Assembly: GCF_020184175.1 (NCBI RefSeq) | Contig: NC_065533.1 | Coordinates: 49,576,351 to 49,640,350, forward strand | Direction of reading: 5' to 3' | Source: Aphis gossypii | Taxonomy: Eukaryota; Arthropoda; Insecta; Hemiptera; Aphididae | Length of the DNA stretch: 64,000 bases | Part shown: piece by piece, positions 8,436 to 22,760 of the stretch | Layout: each line of letters starts with the position of its first letter | Numbering within the stretch: position 1 is the stretch's first letter | Notes under the pieces: model-generated | Databases searched by the model: none | The model's input: the letters and a program-made list of their open reading frames with translations, nothing else | Told to the model about the DNA's origin: nothing | Made by a program: the position numbers and the translations under genes

Positions 8436-11230
8436 ATATTCACTGATAAAAAATATAACATAACTTATTATTAACAAATTCAAAGTGAACCTGGTAAGGT
8501 TAAAACCATATTAATAAGAAGATTTACTATTATTTTCATTAAATAATATATTTATGTTAAAAAGTTTTATTTAATTAAACTACATTTAACAATGATCAAT
8601 TACTTATCGTTTCACCTGTTAATAATAAAAATTTAATTTGGTATAAGCAAATATAATGTGAATTTGGAACTTTTACATCGATATTAGTTAAATTTTTTTA
8701 CTATTTTTTACATTGATGATATAATAATGTTTAAAAAAGTTATATTATAATCAAACTACATTTAACAATGATTATTGGTTATAGTTTCATCTGTTAATTA
8801 TAAAAATTTAATTTGGTTATAAGCAAATATAATGTGAATTTGGAACTTTTACATCCATATTAGTTAAAATTTATTACTATATTTACATTTGAATGATATA
8901 ATAATGTTGAAAAAGTTATATAATAGTAAAACTACATTAACAATGATCAATTGGTTATAATTTCAACTGTTAATAATAAAAATTTAATTTGGTATAAGCA
9001 TATATAAAGTGAATTTGGAACTTTTACATCCATATTAAATTTACTATTGTTAAATTTTTTTACTATTTTATACATTGAATGATATAATAATGTTAAAAAA
9101 GTTAAATTATAATCAAATTACATTTAACAATGATTATTTGGTTATAGTTTCAACCGTTTTAATTGATAATATAACTTATTATTAACAAATTCAAAGTGAA
9201 CTTGGTACTGTTACATCCATATTAATAAGAAGATTTTACTATTTATTACATTGAATGATCTAATTATGTTGAAAAAGTTATATTATAATTAAACTACATT
9301 TAACAATGATCAATTGGGTATAATTTCAACTATTAATAATAAAATTTAATTTGGTATAAACAAATATAAGGTGAATTTTGTACTGTTACATCCATATTAA
9401 TAAGAAAATTTTACTAATTTTACATTTCATGATATAATAATGCTGAAAAAGTAATATTATAACTAAACTGCATTTAACAATGATCAATTGGTTATAATTA
9501 CGACTGTTAAAAATGATAACATAACTTAATATGAACAAATTCACAGTGAAATTGGTACTGTTACATCCATATTAATAAGAAGATTTTCTAATTTTATATT
9601 TCATGATATAATAATGTTAAAAAAGTTATATTATAATCAAACTAAATTTAACAATGATTATTTGGTTATAGTTTCATCTGTTAATTATAAAAATTTAATT
9701 GGTATAGCAAATATAAAGTGAATTTGGAAATTTACATCCATTTAGTTAAATTTTTTACTATTTTTTACATTGAATGATATAATATGTTAAAAAGTTATAT
9801 TATAATCAAACTACATTTAACAATGATTATTTTTTATAGTTTCATCTGTTAAAAAAAAAAAATTAATTTGGTATAAGCAAATATTAAGTGAAATTTAAAC
9901 TATTACATCCATATAATAAGAAGATATTACTAATTTTACATTCATGATATAAATGTTAAAAAAGTTTTATTATAATCAAACTACATTTAACAATGATTAG
10001 TTGGTTATAGTTTCATCTGTTAATAATAAAATTTAATTTTTTATACTCAAATATAAAGTGAATTTAGAACATTTAAATTCACATTAGTTATATATTTTTA
10101 CTATTTTTTACATTGAATGATATAAAATAGTTGAAAAAGTTATATTATAATTAAACTAAATTTAACAATGATCAATTGGTTATATATTCAACTGATAAAA
10201 ATGATAACATAACTTATTATTAACAAATACAAAGTGAACTTGGTACTGATACATCCATATTAATAAGAAGATTTTACTATTTTTTACATTGAATGATCTA
10301 ATAATGTTGAAAATGTTATATTATAATTAAACTACATTTAACAATGATCAATTGGTTATAATTTCAACTGTTAAAAATGATAACATAACTTATTATGAAC
10401 AAATTCACAGTGAATTTGGTACCGTTACATCCATATTAATAAGAAGATTTTACTAATTTTAAATTTCATGATATAATTATGTTAAAAAAAATAAATTATA
10501 ATCAAACTATATTTAACAATGATTATTTGGTTATAGTTTCATCTGTTAAAAACAAAAAATTTAATTTGGTATAAGTAAATAAAAAGTGAATTTGAAACTG
10601 TTACATCCATATTAGTTAAATTTTTTTACTATTATTTACATTGAATGATATAAGTATGATGAAAAAGTTATATTATATTTAAACTACAATTAACAATGAT
10701 CAATTGGTTATAATTCAACTGATAAAAATGATAACATAACTTATTATTACAAATACAAAGTGAACTTGGTAACGTTAAAACCTTATTAATAAGAGATTTT
10801 ACTAATTTAAATTTCATGATATAATTATGTTAAAAAAATAAATTTTAATCAAACTATATTTAACAATGATTATTTGTTTATATTTTCATATGTAATATAA
10901 AATTTAATTTGGTATAAGTAAGTATAAAGTGAATTTGGAACTTTTACATCATATTAGTTAAATTTTTTTACTATATTTACATTGATGATATAAGTATGAT
11001 GAAAAAGTTATATTATATTAAACTACAATTAACAATGATCAATTGGTTATATATTCAACTGATAAAAATGATAACATTAACTTATTATTAACAAATACAA
11101 AGTGAACTTGGGAACGTTAAAACCTTATAATAAGAAAGATTTTACTATTTTTTACATTGAATGATATAATAATGTTAAAAAAGTTATATTATAATCAAAC
11201 TACATTTAACAATGATTATTTGGTTATAGT
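8436..11230. repeat. Satellite A, left block (about 175-bp monomer)
   Basis: Tandem copies of a roughly 175-bp AT-rich monomer, about 16 units. Each starts near TGATATAATAATGTT and contains AAACTACATTTAACAATGA. Two subtypes mix. A1 carries ATAACTTATTATTAACAAA and GTGAACTTGGTAC; A2 carries AATTTAATTTGGTATAAGC and GTGAATTTGGAAC. This block is more diverged than the larger one to the right. It ends in mid-monomer at about 11230, where satellite B begins. Confidence 0.95.
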
Positions 11231-14200
11231 TATAACCTTAAATATGTATTATTACCAATAGAATCTTAGTAAAATTCAATAGTATTTCTGTGGAATTTTA
11301 CATGATTTCCTAGAGTTTATACCTTAAATATGTATTACATCAAAAAAATCACCATTAAATCTATTGTTTCTGGAATTTTCCAATGTTTCCTTGAATTTAT
11401 AACCTCAAATATGGATTATTACCAATACAATCTAGTAAAATTCAATATATTTCTGGAATTTTCCATGATTCCTAGAGTTTATAACCTTAAATATGTATAC
11501 ATCCAAAAAAATCACCATTAAAATCCATTGGTTTCTGGAATTTTCCAATGTTCCTTGATTTTTATAACCTTAATTAGTATACAATAATAGAATCTTATAA
11601 AATTCAATATATTTCTGGAATTTTCCATGATTCCTTGAGTTTATAACCTTAAATATGTATTCCATCCAAAAAAATCACCATTAAATCCATTTTTTTCTGT
11701 AATTTTTCAAGGTTCCTTGAATTTATTACCTTAAATATGTGTTATATCCAATAGAATCATCCTAAAACTCAATGTTTTTCGGGATTTATCCAAGATTCCT
11801 TGAATTTATAACCTAAAATATGTATTATTACCAATAGAATCTTAGTAAAATTCAATATATTTCTGGAATTTTCCATGATTCCTTGAGTTTATAACCTTTA
11901 ATATGTATTACATCCAAAAAAATCACCATTAAATCTATTTTTTTCTGTAATTTTTCAAGGTTCCTTGAATTTAAAACCTTAAATATGTCTTCTTACCAAT
12001 AAAATCATCCTAAAACTCAATATTTTTTGGGCTTAATCCAAGATTCCTAGAGTTTATAACCTTAAATATGTATTACATCCAAAAAAATCACAATTAATTC
12101 CATTGTTTTCTGGAATTTTCCAAGATTCCTTGAATTTATAACCTTAAATATGTATTATTACCAATAGAATCTTAGTAAAATTCAATATATTTCTGGAATT
12201 TTACATGATTCCTAGAGTTTATAACCTTAAATATGTATTACATCCAAAAAAATCACCATTAAATCTATTTGTTTCTGGAATTTTCCAATGTTCCTTGATT
12301 TTATAACCTTAATTATGTATTAACACTAATAGAATCTTAGTAAAATTCAATATATTTCTGGAATTTTCCAAGATTCCTTGAATTTATAACCTGAAATATG
12401 TATTATATCTTATAAAATCACAATTAATTCCATTGTTTTCTGGAATTTTCCAAGATTCCTTGAATTTAAAACCTTAAATATGTGTTCTTACCAATAAAAT
12501 CATCCTAAAACTCAATATTTTTTGGGCTTAATCCAAGATTCCTAGAGTTGATAACCTTAAATATGTATTACATCCAAAAAAATCACCATTAAATCCATTT
12601 TTTCTGTAATTTTTCAAGGTTCCTTGAATTTATTACCTTAAATATGTGTTATATCCAATAGAATCATCCTAAAACTCAATGTTTTTCGGGATTTATCCAA
12701 GATTCCTTGAATTTATAACCTAAAATACGTATTATATCCAGAAAAACTTCATCATTAATTCCATTTGTTTCTGGAATTTTTCAATGTTCCTTGAATTTAT
12801 AACCTTAAATATGTATTACATCCAAAAAAATCACCATTAAATCCATCTTTTTCTGGAATTTTTCAAGGTTCCTTGAATTTATAACCTTAAATATGTATTA
12901 TTACCAATAGAATCTTAGTAAAATTCAATATATTTCTGGAATTTTACATGATTCCTAGAGTTTATAACCTTAAATATGTATTACATCCAAAAAAATCACC
13001 ATTAAATCTATTTGTTTCTGGAATTTTCCAATGTTCCTTGATTTTATAACCTTAATTATGTATTAACACTAATAGAATCTTAGTAAAATTCAATATATTT
13101 CTGGAATTTTCCATGATTCCTTGAGTTTATAACCTTAAATATGTATTCCATCCAAAAAAATCACCATTAAATCCATTTTTTTCTGTAATTTTTCAAGGTT
13201 CCTTGAATTTATTACCTTAAATATGTGTTATATCCAATAGAATCATCCTAAAACTCAATGTTTTTCGGGATTTATCCAAGATTCCTTGAATTTATAACCT
13301 AAAATATGTATTATATCCAGAATAACTTCATCATTAAATCCATTTGTTTTCTGGAATTTTCCAATGTTCCTTGAATTTATAACGTTTAAATATGTTTATT
13401 ACTAATAGAATCCTTAGTAAAATCAATATTTCTGGAATTTACATGATTCCTAGAGTTTATACTCTTAAATATGTATTACTCCAAAAAAATCACCATTAAA
13501 TCCATTTGTTTCTGGAATTTTCCAATGTTCCTTGAATTTATAACCTTAAATATGTATTATTACCGATAGAATCTAGTAAAATTCAATATATTTCTGGAAT
13601 TTTCCATGATTGCTTGACTTTATAACCTTAAATATGTATTACATCCAAAAAAATCACAATGAATTCCATTGTTTTCTGGAATTTTCCAAGATTCCTTGAA
13701 TTTATAACCTTAAATATGTATTATTACCAATAGAATCTTAGTAAAATTCAATTTATTTCTGGAATTTTCCATGATTCCTTGAGTTTATAACCTTAAATAT
13801 GTATTACATCCAAAAAAATCACCATTAAATCTATTTGTTTCTGGAATTTTCCAATGTTCCTTGATTTTATAACCTTAATTATGTATTAACAATAATAGAA
13901 TCTTAGTAAAATTCAATATATTTCTGGAATTTTCCATGATTCCTTGAGTTTATAACCTTAAATATGTATTACATCCAAAAAAATCACCATTAAATCCATT
14001 TTTTTCTGTAATTTTTCAAGGTTCCTTGAATTTATTACCTTAAATATGTGTTATATCCAATAGAATCATCCTAAAACTCAATGTTTTTCGGGATTTATCC
14101 AAGATTACTTGAATTTATAAAATACTATTATAATCCAGAATACTTCACTTCATTATCACCATTAAATCCATTTGTTTCTGGAATTTTCCAATATTTCTTT

Positions 14201-17200
14201 GATTTATAACCTTATATATTATTATTACCAATAGAATCTTATAAAATTCAATAATTTCTTCTGGAATTTTCCATGAATTCTTGATTTTATAAAACCTTAA
14301 ATATTATTACAAAACAAATCCAAAAAATCCAATTATTCCATGTTTTCTGGAATTTTCCAATGTTCCTTGAATTTATAACCTTAAATATGTATAATTAATA
14401 ATAGAATCTTAGTAAAATTCAATATATTTCTGGAATTTTCCAATGTTCCTTGAATTTATAACCTTAAATATGTATTACATCCAAAAAAATGTTTTTCGGG
14501 ATTTATCCAAGATTCCTTGAATTTATAACCTAAAATACGTATTATATCCAGAAAAACTTCATCATTAAATCCATTTGTTTCTGGAATTTTCCAATGTTCC
14601 TTGAATTTATAACCTTAAATATGTATTACATCCAAAAAAATCACCATTAAATCCATTTTTTTCTGGAATTTTTCAAGGTTCCTTGAATTTATAACCTTAA
14701 ATATGTATTATTACTAATAGAATCTTGGTAAAATTCAATATACTTCTGGAATTTTACATGATTCCTAGAGTTTATAACCTAAAATACGTATTATATCCAA
14801 AAAACTTCATCATTAAATCCATTTGTTTCTGGAATTTTCCAAGGTTCCTTGAATTTATAACCTTAAATATGTATTATTACCATAGAATCATCCAAAAATC
14901 AATATTTTGGGAATTATCCAAGATTCCTTGAATTTATAAAATAAAATACGTATTCATCCAGAAAACTCACCATTAAATCCATTTGTTTCTGGAATTTTCC
15001 AATGTTCCTTGAATTTATAACCTTAAATATGTATTACATCCAAAAAAATCACCATTAAATCCATTTTTTTCTGGAATTTTTCAAGGTTCCTTGAGTTTAT
15101 AACCTTAAATATGTATTATTACTAATAGAATCTTGGTAAAATTCAATAAACTTCTGGAATTTTACAAGATTCCTAGAGTTTAAATTCTAAAATACGTATT
15201 ATATCCAAAAAAACTTCATCATTAAATCCATTTGTTTCTGGAATTTTCCAATATTCCTTGAATTTATAACCTGAAATATGTATTATATCCTATAAAATCA
15301 CAATAAATTCCATTGTTTTCTGGAATTTTCCAAGATTCCTTGAATTTATAACCTTACATATGTCTTATTACCAATAGAATCTTAGTAAAATTCAATATAT
15401 TTCTGGAATTTTCCATGATTCCTTGAGTTTATAACCTTAAATATGTATTACATCCAAAAAAATCACCATTAAATCTATTTGTTTCTGGAATTTTCCAATG
15501 TTCCTTGAATTTATAACCTTAAATATGTATTATTACCAATAGAATCTTAGTAAAATTCAATATATTTCTGGAATTTTCCATGATTCCTTGAGTTTATAAC
15601 CTTAAATATGTATTACATCCAAAAAAACTTCATCATTAAATCCATTTGTTTCTGGAATTTTCCAATATTCCTTGAATTTATAACCTTAAATATGTATTAT
15701 TACTAATAGAATCTTAGTAAAATTCAATATTTTTTGGGCTTAATCCAAGATTCCTAGAGTTTATAACCTTACATATGTATTACATCCAAAAAAAATCACC
15801 ATTAAATCTATTTGTTTCTGGAATTTTCCAATGTTCCTTGAATTTATAACCTTAAATATGTATTATACAATAGAATCTTAGTAAAATTCAATATATTTCT
15901 GGAATTTTCCATGATTCCTAGAGTTTATAACCTTAAATATGTATTACATCCAAAAAAATCACCATTAAATCCATTTTTTTCTGGAATTTTTCAAGGTCCT
16001 TGAATTTATACCTAAATATGTGTTATATCCAATAGAATATCCTAAAACTCAATGTTTTTCGGGATTATCCAAGATTCTTGAATTTATAACCTAAAATACG
16101 TATTATATCCAAAAAAACTTCATCATTAAATGCATTTGTTTCTGGAATTTTCCAATGTTCCTTGAATTTATAACGTTAAATATGTATTATTAATAATAGA
16201 ATCTTAGTAAAATTCAATATTTTTCTGGAATTTTACATGATTCCTTGAATTTATAACCTTACATATGTCTTATTACCAATAGAATCTTAGTAAAATTCAA
16301 TATATTACTGGAATTTTCCATGATTGCTTGAGTTTATAACCTTAAATATGTATTACATCCAAAAAAATCACCATTAAATCCATTTTTTTCTGGAATTTTT
16401 CAAGGTTCCTTGAATTTATAACCTTAAATATGTATTATTACCAATAGAATCTTAGTAAAATTCAATATATTTCTGGAATTTTACATGATTCCTAGAGTTT
16501 ATAACCTTAAATATGTATTACATCCAAAAAAATCACCATTAAATCTATTTGTTTCTGGAATTTTCCAATGTTCCTTGAATTTATAACCTCAAATATGTAT
16601 TATTACCAATACAATCTTAGTAAAATTCAATATATTTCTGGAATTTTCCATGATTGCTTGAGTTTATAACCTTAAATATGTATTACATCCAAAAAATCAC
16701 AATGAATTCCATTGTTTTCTGGAATTTTCCAAGATTCCTTGAATTTATAACCTTAAATATGTATTATTACCAATAGAATCTTAGTAAAATTCAATATATT
16801 TCTGGAATTTTCCATGATTCCTTGAGTTTATAACCTTAAATATGTATTACATCCAAAAAAATCACCATTAAATCTATTTGTTTCTGGAATTTTCCAATGT
16901 TCCTTGATTTTATAACCTTAATTATGTATTAACACTAATAGAATCTTAGTAAAATTCAATATATTCTGGGTTTTCCATGATTCTTGATGTTTATAACCTT
17001 AAATATGTATTACATCCAAAAAAATCACCATTAAATCCATTTTTTTCTGTAATTTTTCAAGGTTCCTTGAATTTATTACCTTAAATATGTGTTATATCCA
17101 ATAGAATCATCCTAAAACTCAATGTTTTTCGGGATTTATCCAAGATTACTTGAATTTTTAACCTAAAATACGTATTATATCCAGAATAACTTCACCATTA

Positions 17201-20200
17201 AATCCATTTGTTTCTGGAATTTTCCAATATTCTTTGAATTTATAACCTTATATATGTATTATTACCAATAGAATCTTAGTAAAATTCAATATATTTCTGG
17301 AATTTTCCATGAATTCTTGAGTTTATAACCTTAAATATGTATTACATCCAAAAAAATCACAATTAATTCCATGGTTTTCTGGAATTTTCCAATGTTCCTT
17401 GAATTTATAACCTTAAATATGTATAATTAATAATAGAATCTTAGTAAAATTCAATATATTTCTGGAATTTTCCAATGTTCCTTGAATTTATAACCTTAAA
17501 TATGTATTACATCCAAAAAAATGTTTTTCGGGATTTATCCAAGATTCCTTGAATTTATAACCTAAAATACGTATTATTATCAGAAAAACTTCATCATTAA
17601 ATCCATTTGTTTCTGGAATTTTCCAATGTTCCTTGAATTTATAACCTTAAATATGTATTACATCCAAAAAAATCACCATTAAATCCATTTTTTTCTGGAA
17701 TTTTTCAAGGTTCCTTGAATTTATAACCTTAAATATGTATTATTACTAATAGAATCTTGGTAAAATTCAATATACTTCTGGAATTTTACATGATTCCTAG
17801 AGTTTATAAACTAAAATACGTATTATATCCAAAAAAACTTCATCATTAAATCCATTTGTTTTTGGAATTTTCCAATGTTCCTTGAATTTATAACCTTAAA
17901 TATGTATTATTACCAATAGAATCTTAGGAAAATTCAATATATTTCTGGAATTTTACATGATTCCTAGAGTTTATAACCTTAAATATGTATTACATCCAAA
18001 AAAATCACCATTAAATCCATTTTTTTCTGTAATTTTTCAAGGTCCCTTGAATTTATTACCTTAAATATGTGTTATATCCAATAGAATCATCCTAAAACTA
18101 AATGTTTTTCGGGATTTATCCAAGATTCCTTGAATTTATAACCTAAAATACGTATTATATCCAGAATAACTTCATCATTAAATGCATTTGTTTCTGGAAT
18201 TTTCCAATGTTCCTTGAATTTATAACGTTAAATATGTATTATTAATAATAGAATCTTAGTAAATTCAATATTTTTCTGGATTTTAACATGATTCCTAGAG
18301 TTTATAACCTAAATATTTATTACATCCAAAAAATCACCATTAAATCTATTTGTTTCTGGAATTTTCCAATGTTCCTTGAATTTATAACCTCAAATATGTA
18401 TTATTACCAATACAATCTTAGTAAAATTCAATATATTTCTGGAATTTTCCATGATTGCTTGAGTTTATAACCTTATATATGTATTACATCCAAAAAAATC
18501 ACAATTAATTCCATTGTTTTCTGGAATTTTCCAAGATTCCTTGAATTTATAACCTTAAATATGTAATATTACCAATAGAATCTTAGTAAAATTCAATATA
18601 TTTCTGGAATTTTACATGAATCCTAGAGTTTATAACCTTAAATATGTATTACATCCAAAAAAATCACCATTAAATCTATTTGTTTCTGGAATTTTCCAAT
18701 GTTCCTTGATTTTATAACCTTAATTATGTATTAACACAAATAGAATCTTAGTAAAATTCAATATATTTCTGGAATTTTACATGATTCCTAGAGTTTATAA
18801 CCTTAAATATGTGTTATATCCAATAGAATCATCCTAAAACTAAATGTTTTTCGGGATTTATCCAAGATTCCTTGAATTTATAACCTAAAATACGTATTAT
18901 ATCAGAATAACTTCATCATTAAATCCATTTGTTTCTGGAATTTTCCAATGTTCCTGAATTTATAACGTTAAATATGTATTATTAATAATAGAATCTTAGT
19001 AAAATTCAATTTTTTCTGGAATTTACATGATCCTAGAGTTTATAACCTTAAATATTTACTACATCCAAAAAAAATCACATTAAATCTATTTGTTTCTGGA
19101 ATTTTCCAATGTTCCTTGAATTTATAACCTCAAATATGTATTATTACCAATACAATCTTAGTAAAATTCAATATATTTCTGGAATTTTCCATGATTGCTT
19201 GAGTTTATACCTTTAAAATGTATTACATCCAAAAAAATCACAATTAATCCCATTGTTTTCTGGAATTTTCCAAGATTCCTTGAATTTATAACCTTAAATA
19301 TGTATTATTACCAATAGAATCTTAGTAAAATTCAATATATTTCTGGAATTTTCCATGATTCCTTGAGTTTATAACCTTAAATATGTATTACATCCAAAAA
19401 AATCACCATTAAATCCATTTTTTTCTGTAATTTTTCAAGGTTCCTTGAATTTATTACCTTAAATATGTGTTATATCCAATAGAATCATCCTAAAACTCAA
19501 TGTTTTTCGGGATTTATCCAAGATTCCTTGAATTTATAACCTAAAATACGTATTATATCCAGAATAACTTCATCATTAAATCCATTTGTTTCTGGAATTT
19601 TCCAATGTTCCTTGAATTTATAACGTTAAATATGTATTATTACTAATAGAATCTTAGTAAAATTCAATATTTTTCTGGAATTTTACATGATTCCTTGAAT
19701 TTATAACCTTACATATGTCTTATTACCAATAGAATCTTAGTAAAATTCAATATATTACTGGAATTTTCCATGATTCCTTGAGTTTATAACCTAATATATG
19801 TATTACATCCAAAAAAATCACAATTAATTCCATTGTTTTCTGGAATTTTCCAAGATTCCTTGAATTTATAACCTTAAATATGTAATATACCAATAGAATC
19901 TTAGTAAAATTCAATATTTCTGGAATTTTACATGAATCCTAGAGTTTATAACCTTAATTATGTATTACATCCAAAAAAAATCACCATTAAATCTATTGTT
20001 TCTGGAATTTTCCAATGTTCCTTGATTTTATAACCTTAATTATGTATTAACACAATAGAATCTTAGTAAAATCAATATATTTCTGGAATTTTACATGATT
20101 CCTAGAGTTTATAACCTTAAATATGTGTTATATCCAATAGAATCATCCTAAAACTAAATGTTTTTCGGGATTTATCCAAGATTCCTTGAATTTATAACCT

Positions 20201-22760
20201 AAAATACGTATTATATCCAGAATAACTTCATCATTAAATCCATTTGTTTCTGGAATTTTCCAATGTTCCTTGAATTTATAACGTTAAATATGTATTATTA
20301 ATAATAGAATCTTAGTAAAATTCAATATTTTTCTGGAATTTTACATGATTCCTAGAGTTTATAACCTTAAATATTTATTACATCCAAAAAAATCACCATT
20401 AAATCTATTTGTTTCTGGAATTTTCCAATGTTCCTTGAATTTATAACCTCAAATATGTATTATTACCAATACAATCTTAGTAAAATTCAATATATTTCTG
20501 GAATTTTCCATGATTGCTTGAGTTTATAACCTTAAATATGTATTACATCCAAAAAAATCACAATTAATTCCATTGTTTTCTGGAATTTTCCAAGATTCCT
20601 TGAATTTATAACCTTAAATATGTATTATTACCAATAGAATCTTAGTAAAATTCAATATATTTCTGGAATTTTCCATGATTCCTTGAGTTTATAACCTTAA
20701 ATATGTATTACATCCAAAAAAATCACCATTAAATCCATTTTTTTCTGTAATTTTTCAAGGTTCCTTGAATTTATTATATTAAATATGTGTTATATCCAAT
20801 AGAATCATCCTAAAACTCAATGTTTTTCGGAATTTATCCAAGATTCCTTGAATTTATAACCTAAAATACGTATTATATCCAGAATAACTTCATCATTAAA
20901 TCCATTTGTTTCTGGAATTTTCCAATGTTCCTTGAATTTATAACGTTAAATATGTATAATTACTAATAGAATCTTAGTAAAATTCAATATTTTTCTGGAA
21001 TTTTAAATGATTCCTTGAATTTATAACCTTACATATGTCTTATTACCAATAGAATCTTAGTAAAATTCAATATATTACTGGAATTTTCCATGATTGCTTG
21101 AGTTTATAACCTTAAATATGTATTACATCCAAAAAAATCACCATTAAATCCATTTTTTTCTGGAATTTTTCAAGGTTCCTTGAATTTATAACCTTAAATA
21201 TGTATTATTACCAATAGAATCTTAGTAAAATTCAATATATTTCTGGAATTTTACATGATTCCTAGAGTTTATAACCTTAAATATGTATTACATCCAAAAA
21301 AATCACCATTAAATCCATTTTTTTCTGTAATTTTTCAAGGTTCCTTGAATTTATTACCTTAAATATGTGTTATATCCAATAGAATCATCCTAAAACTAAA
21401 TGTTTTTCGGGATTTATCCAAGATTCCTTGAATTTATAACCTAAAATACGTATTATACCAAGAATAACTTCATCATTAAATCCATTTGTTTCTGGAATTT
21501 TCCAATGTTCCTTGAATTTATAACGTTAAATATGTATTATTAATAATAGAATCTTAGTAAAATTCAATATTTTTCTGGATTTTAACATGATTCCTAGAGT
21601 TTATAACCTTAAATATTTATTACATCCAAAAAAATCACCATTAAATCTATTTGTTTCTGGAATTTTCCAATGTTCCTTGAATTTATAACCTCAAATATGT
21701 ATTATTACCAATACAATCTTAGTAAAATTCAATATATTTCTGGAATTTTCCATGATTGCTTGAGTTTATAACCTTAAATATGTATTACATCCAAAAAAAA
21801 TCACAATTAATTCCATTGTTTTCTGGAATTTTCCAAGATTCCTTGAATTTATAACCTTAAATATGTATTATTACCAATAGAATCTTAGTAAAATTCAATA
21901 TATTTCTGGAATTTTACATGATTCCTAGAGTTTATAACCTTAAATATGTATTACATCCAAAAAAATCACCATTAAATCTATTTGTTTCTGGAATTTTCCA
22001 ATGTTCCTTGATTTTATAACCTTAATTATGTATTAACACAAATAGAATCTTAGTAAAATTCAATATATTTCTGGAATTTTACATGATTCCTTGAGTTTAT
22101 AACCTTAAATATGTGTTATATCCAATAGAATCATCCTAAAACTCAATGTTTTTCGGGATTTATCCAAGATTCCTTGAATTTATAACCTAAAATACGTATT
22201 ATATCCAGAATAACTTCATCATTAAATCCATTTGTTTCTGGAATTTTCCAATGTTCCTTGAATTTATAACGTTAAATATGTATTATTACTAATAGAATCT
22301 TAGTAAAATTCAATATATTTCTGGAATTTTACATGATTCCTAGAGTTTATAACCTTAAATATGTATTACATCCAAAAAAATCACCATTAAATCCATTTGT
22401 TTCTGGAATTTTCCAATGTTCCTTGAATTTATAACCTTAAATATGTATTATTACCAATAGAATCTTAGTAAAATTCAATATATTTCTGGAATTTTCCATG
22501 ATTGCTTGAGTTTATAACCTTAAAAATGTATTACATCCAAAAAAATCACAATTAATTCCATTGTTTTCTGGAATTTTCCAAGATTCCTTGAATTTATAAC
22601 CTTAAATATGTATTATTACCAATAGAATCTTAGTAAAATTTAATATTTTTCTGGAATTTTACATGATTCCTAGAGTTTATAACCTTAAATATTTATTACA
22701 TCCAAAAAAATCAACATTAAATCCATTTTTTTCTGGAATTTTTCAAGGTTCCTTGAATTT
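11231..22760. repeat. Satellite B array (about 82-bp monomer, forward orientation)
   Basis: About 140 tandem monomers of 82-83 bp. Each contains TTATAACCTTAAATATGT, a variable 30-bp middle, then a TTTCTGGAATTTTCC-like block and a closing TTCCTTGAAT. At least four middle types occur: one with ATCCAAAAAAATCACC, one with ACCAATAGAATCTTAG, one with CAATAGAATCATCC and a TTTTTCGGG block, and one with CAGAATAACTTCATC. The third type recurs at 18811, 19467, 20125 and 20787, spacings of 656-662 bp, equal to eight monomers. Elsewhere the spacing is 7, 9, 10 or 11 monomers. No credible gene lies here; short open frames simply follow the repeat. Confidence 0.97.

Noticed and set aside
11330..18470. Short open frames of 60-68 codons inside satellite B (11330-11521, 14725-14931, 18288-18470)
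   Set aside because: They follow the tandem monomer and repeat the same low-complexity peptide. Different copies carry stops or shifts, so nothing indicates coding.
11231..22760. CRISPR-like array of direct repeats with variable middles
   Set aside because: The middles fall into a few recurring types, the conserved parts vary by substitutions and the host is a eukaryote. This is a satellite with subtypes.
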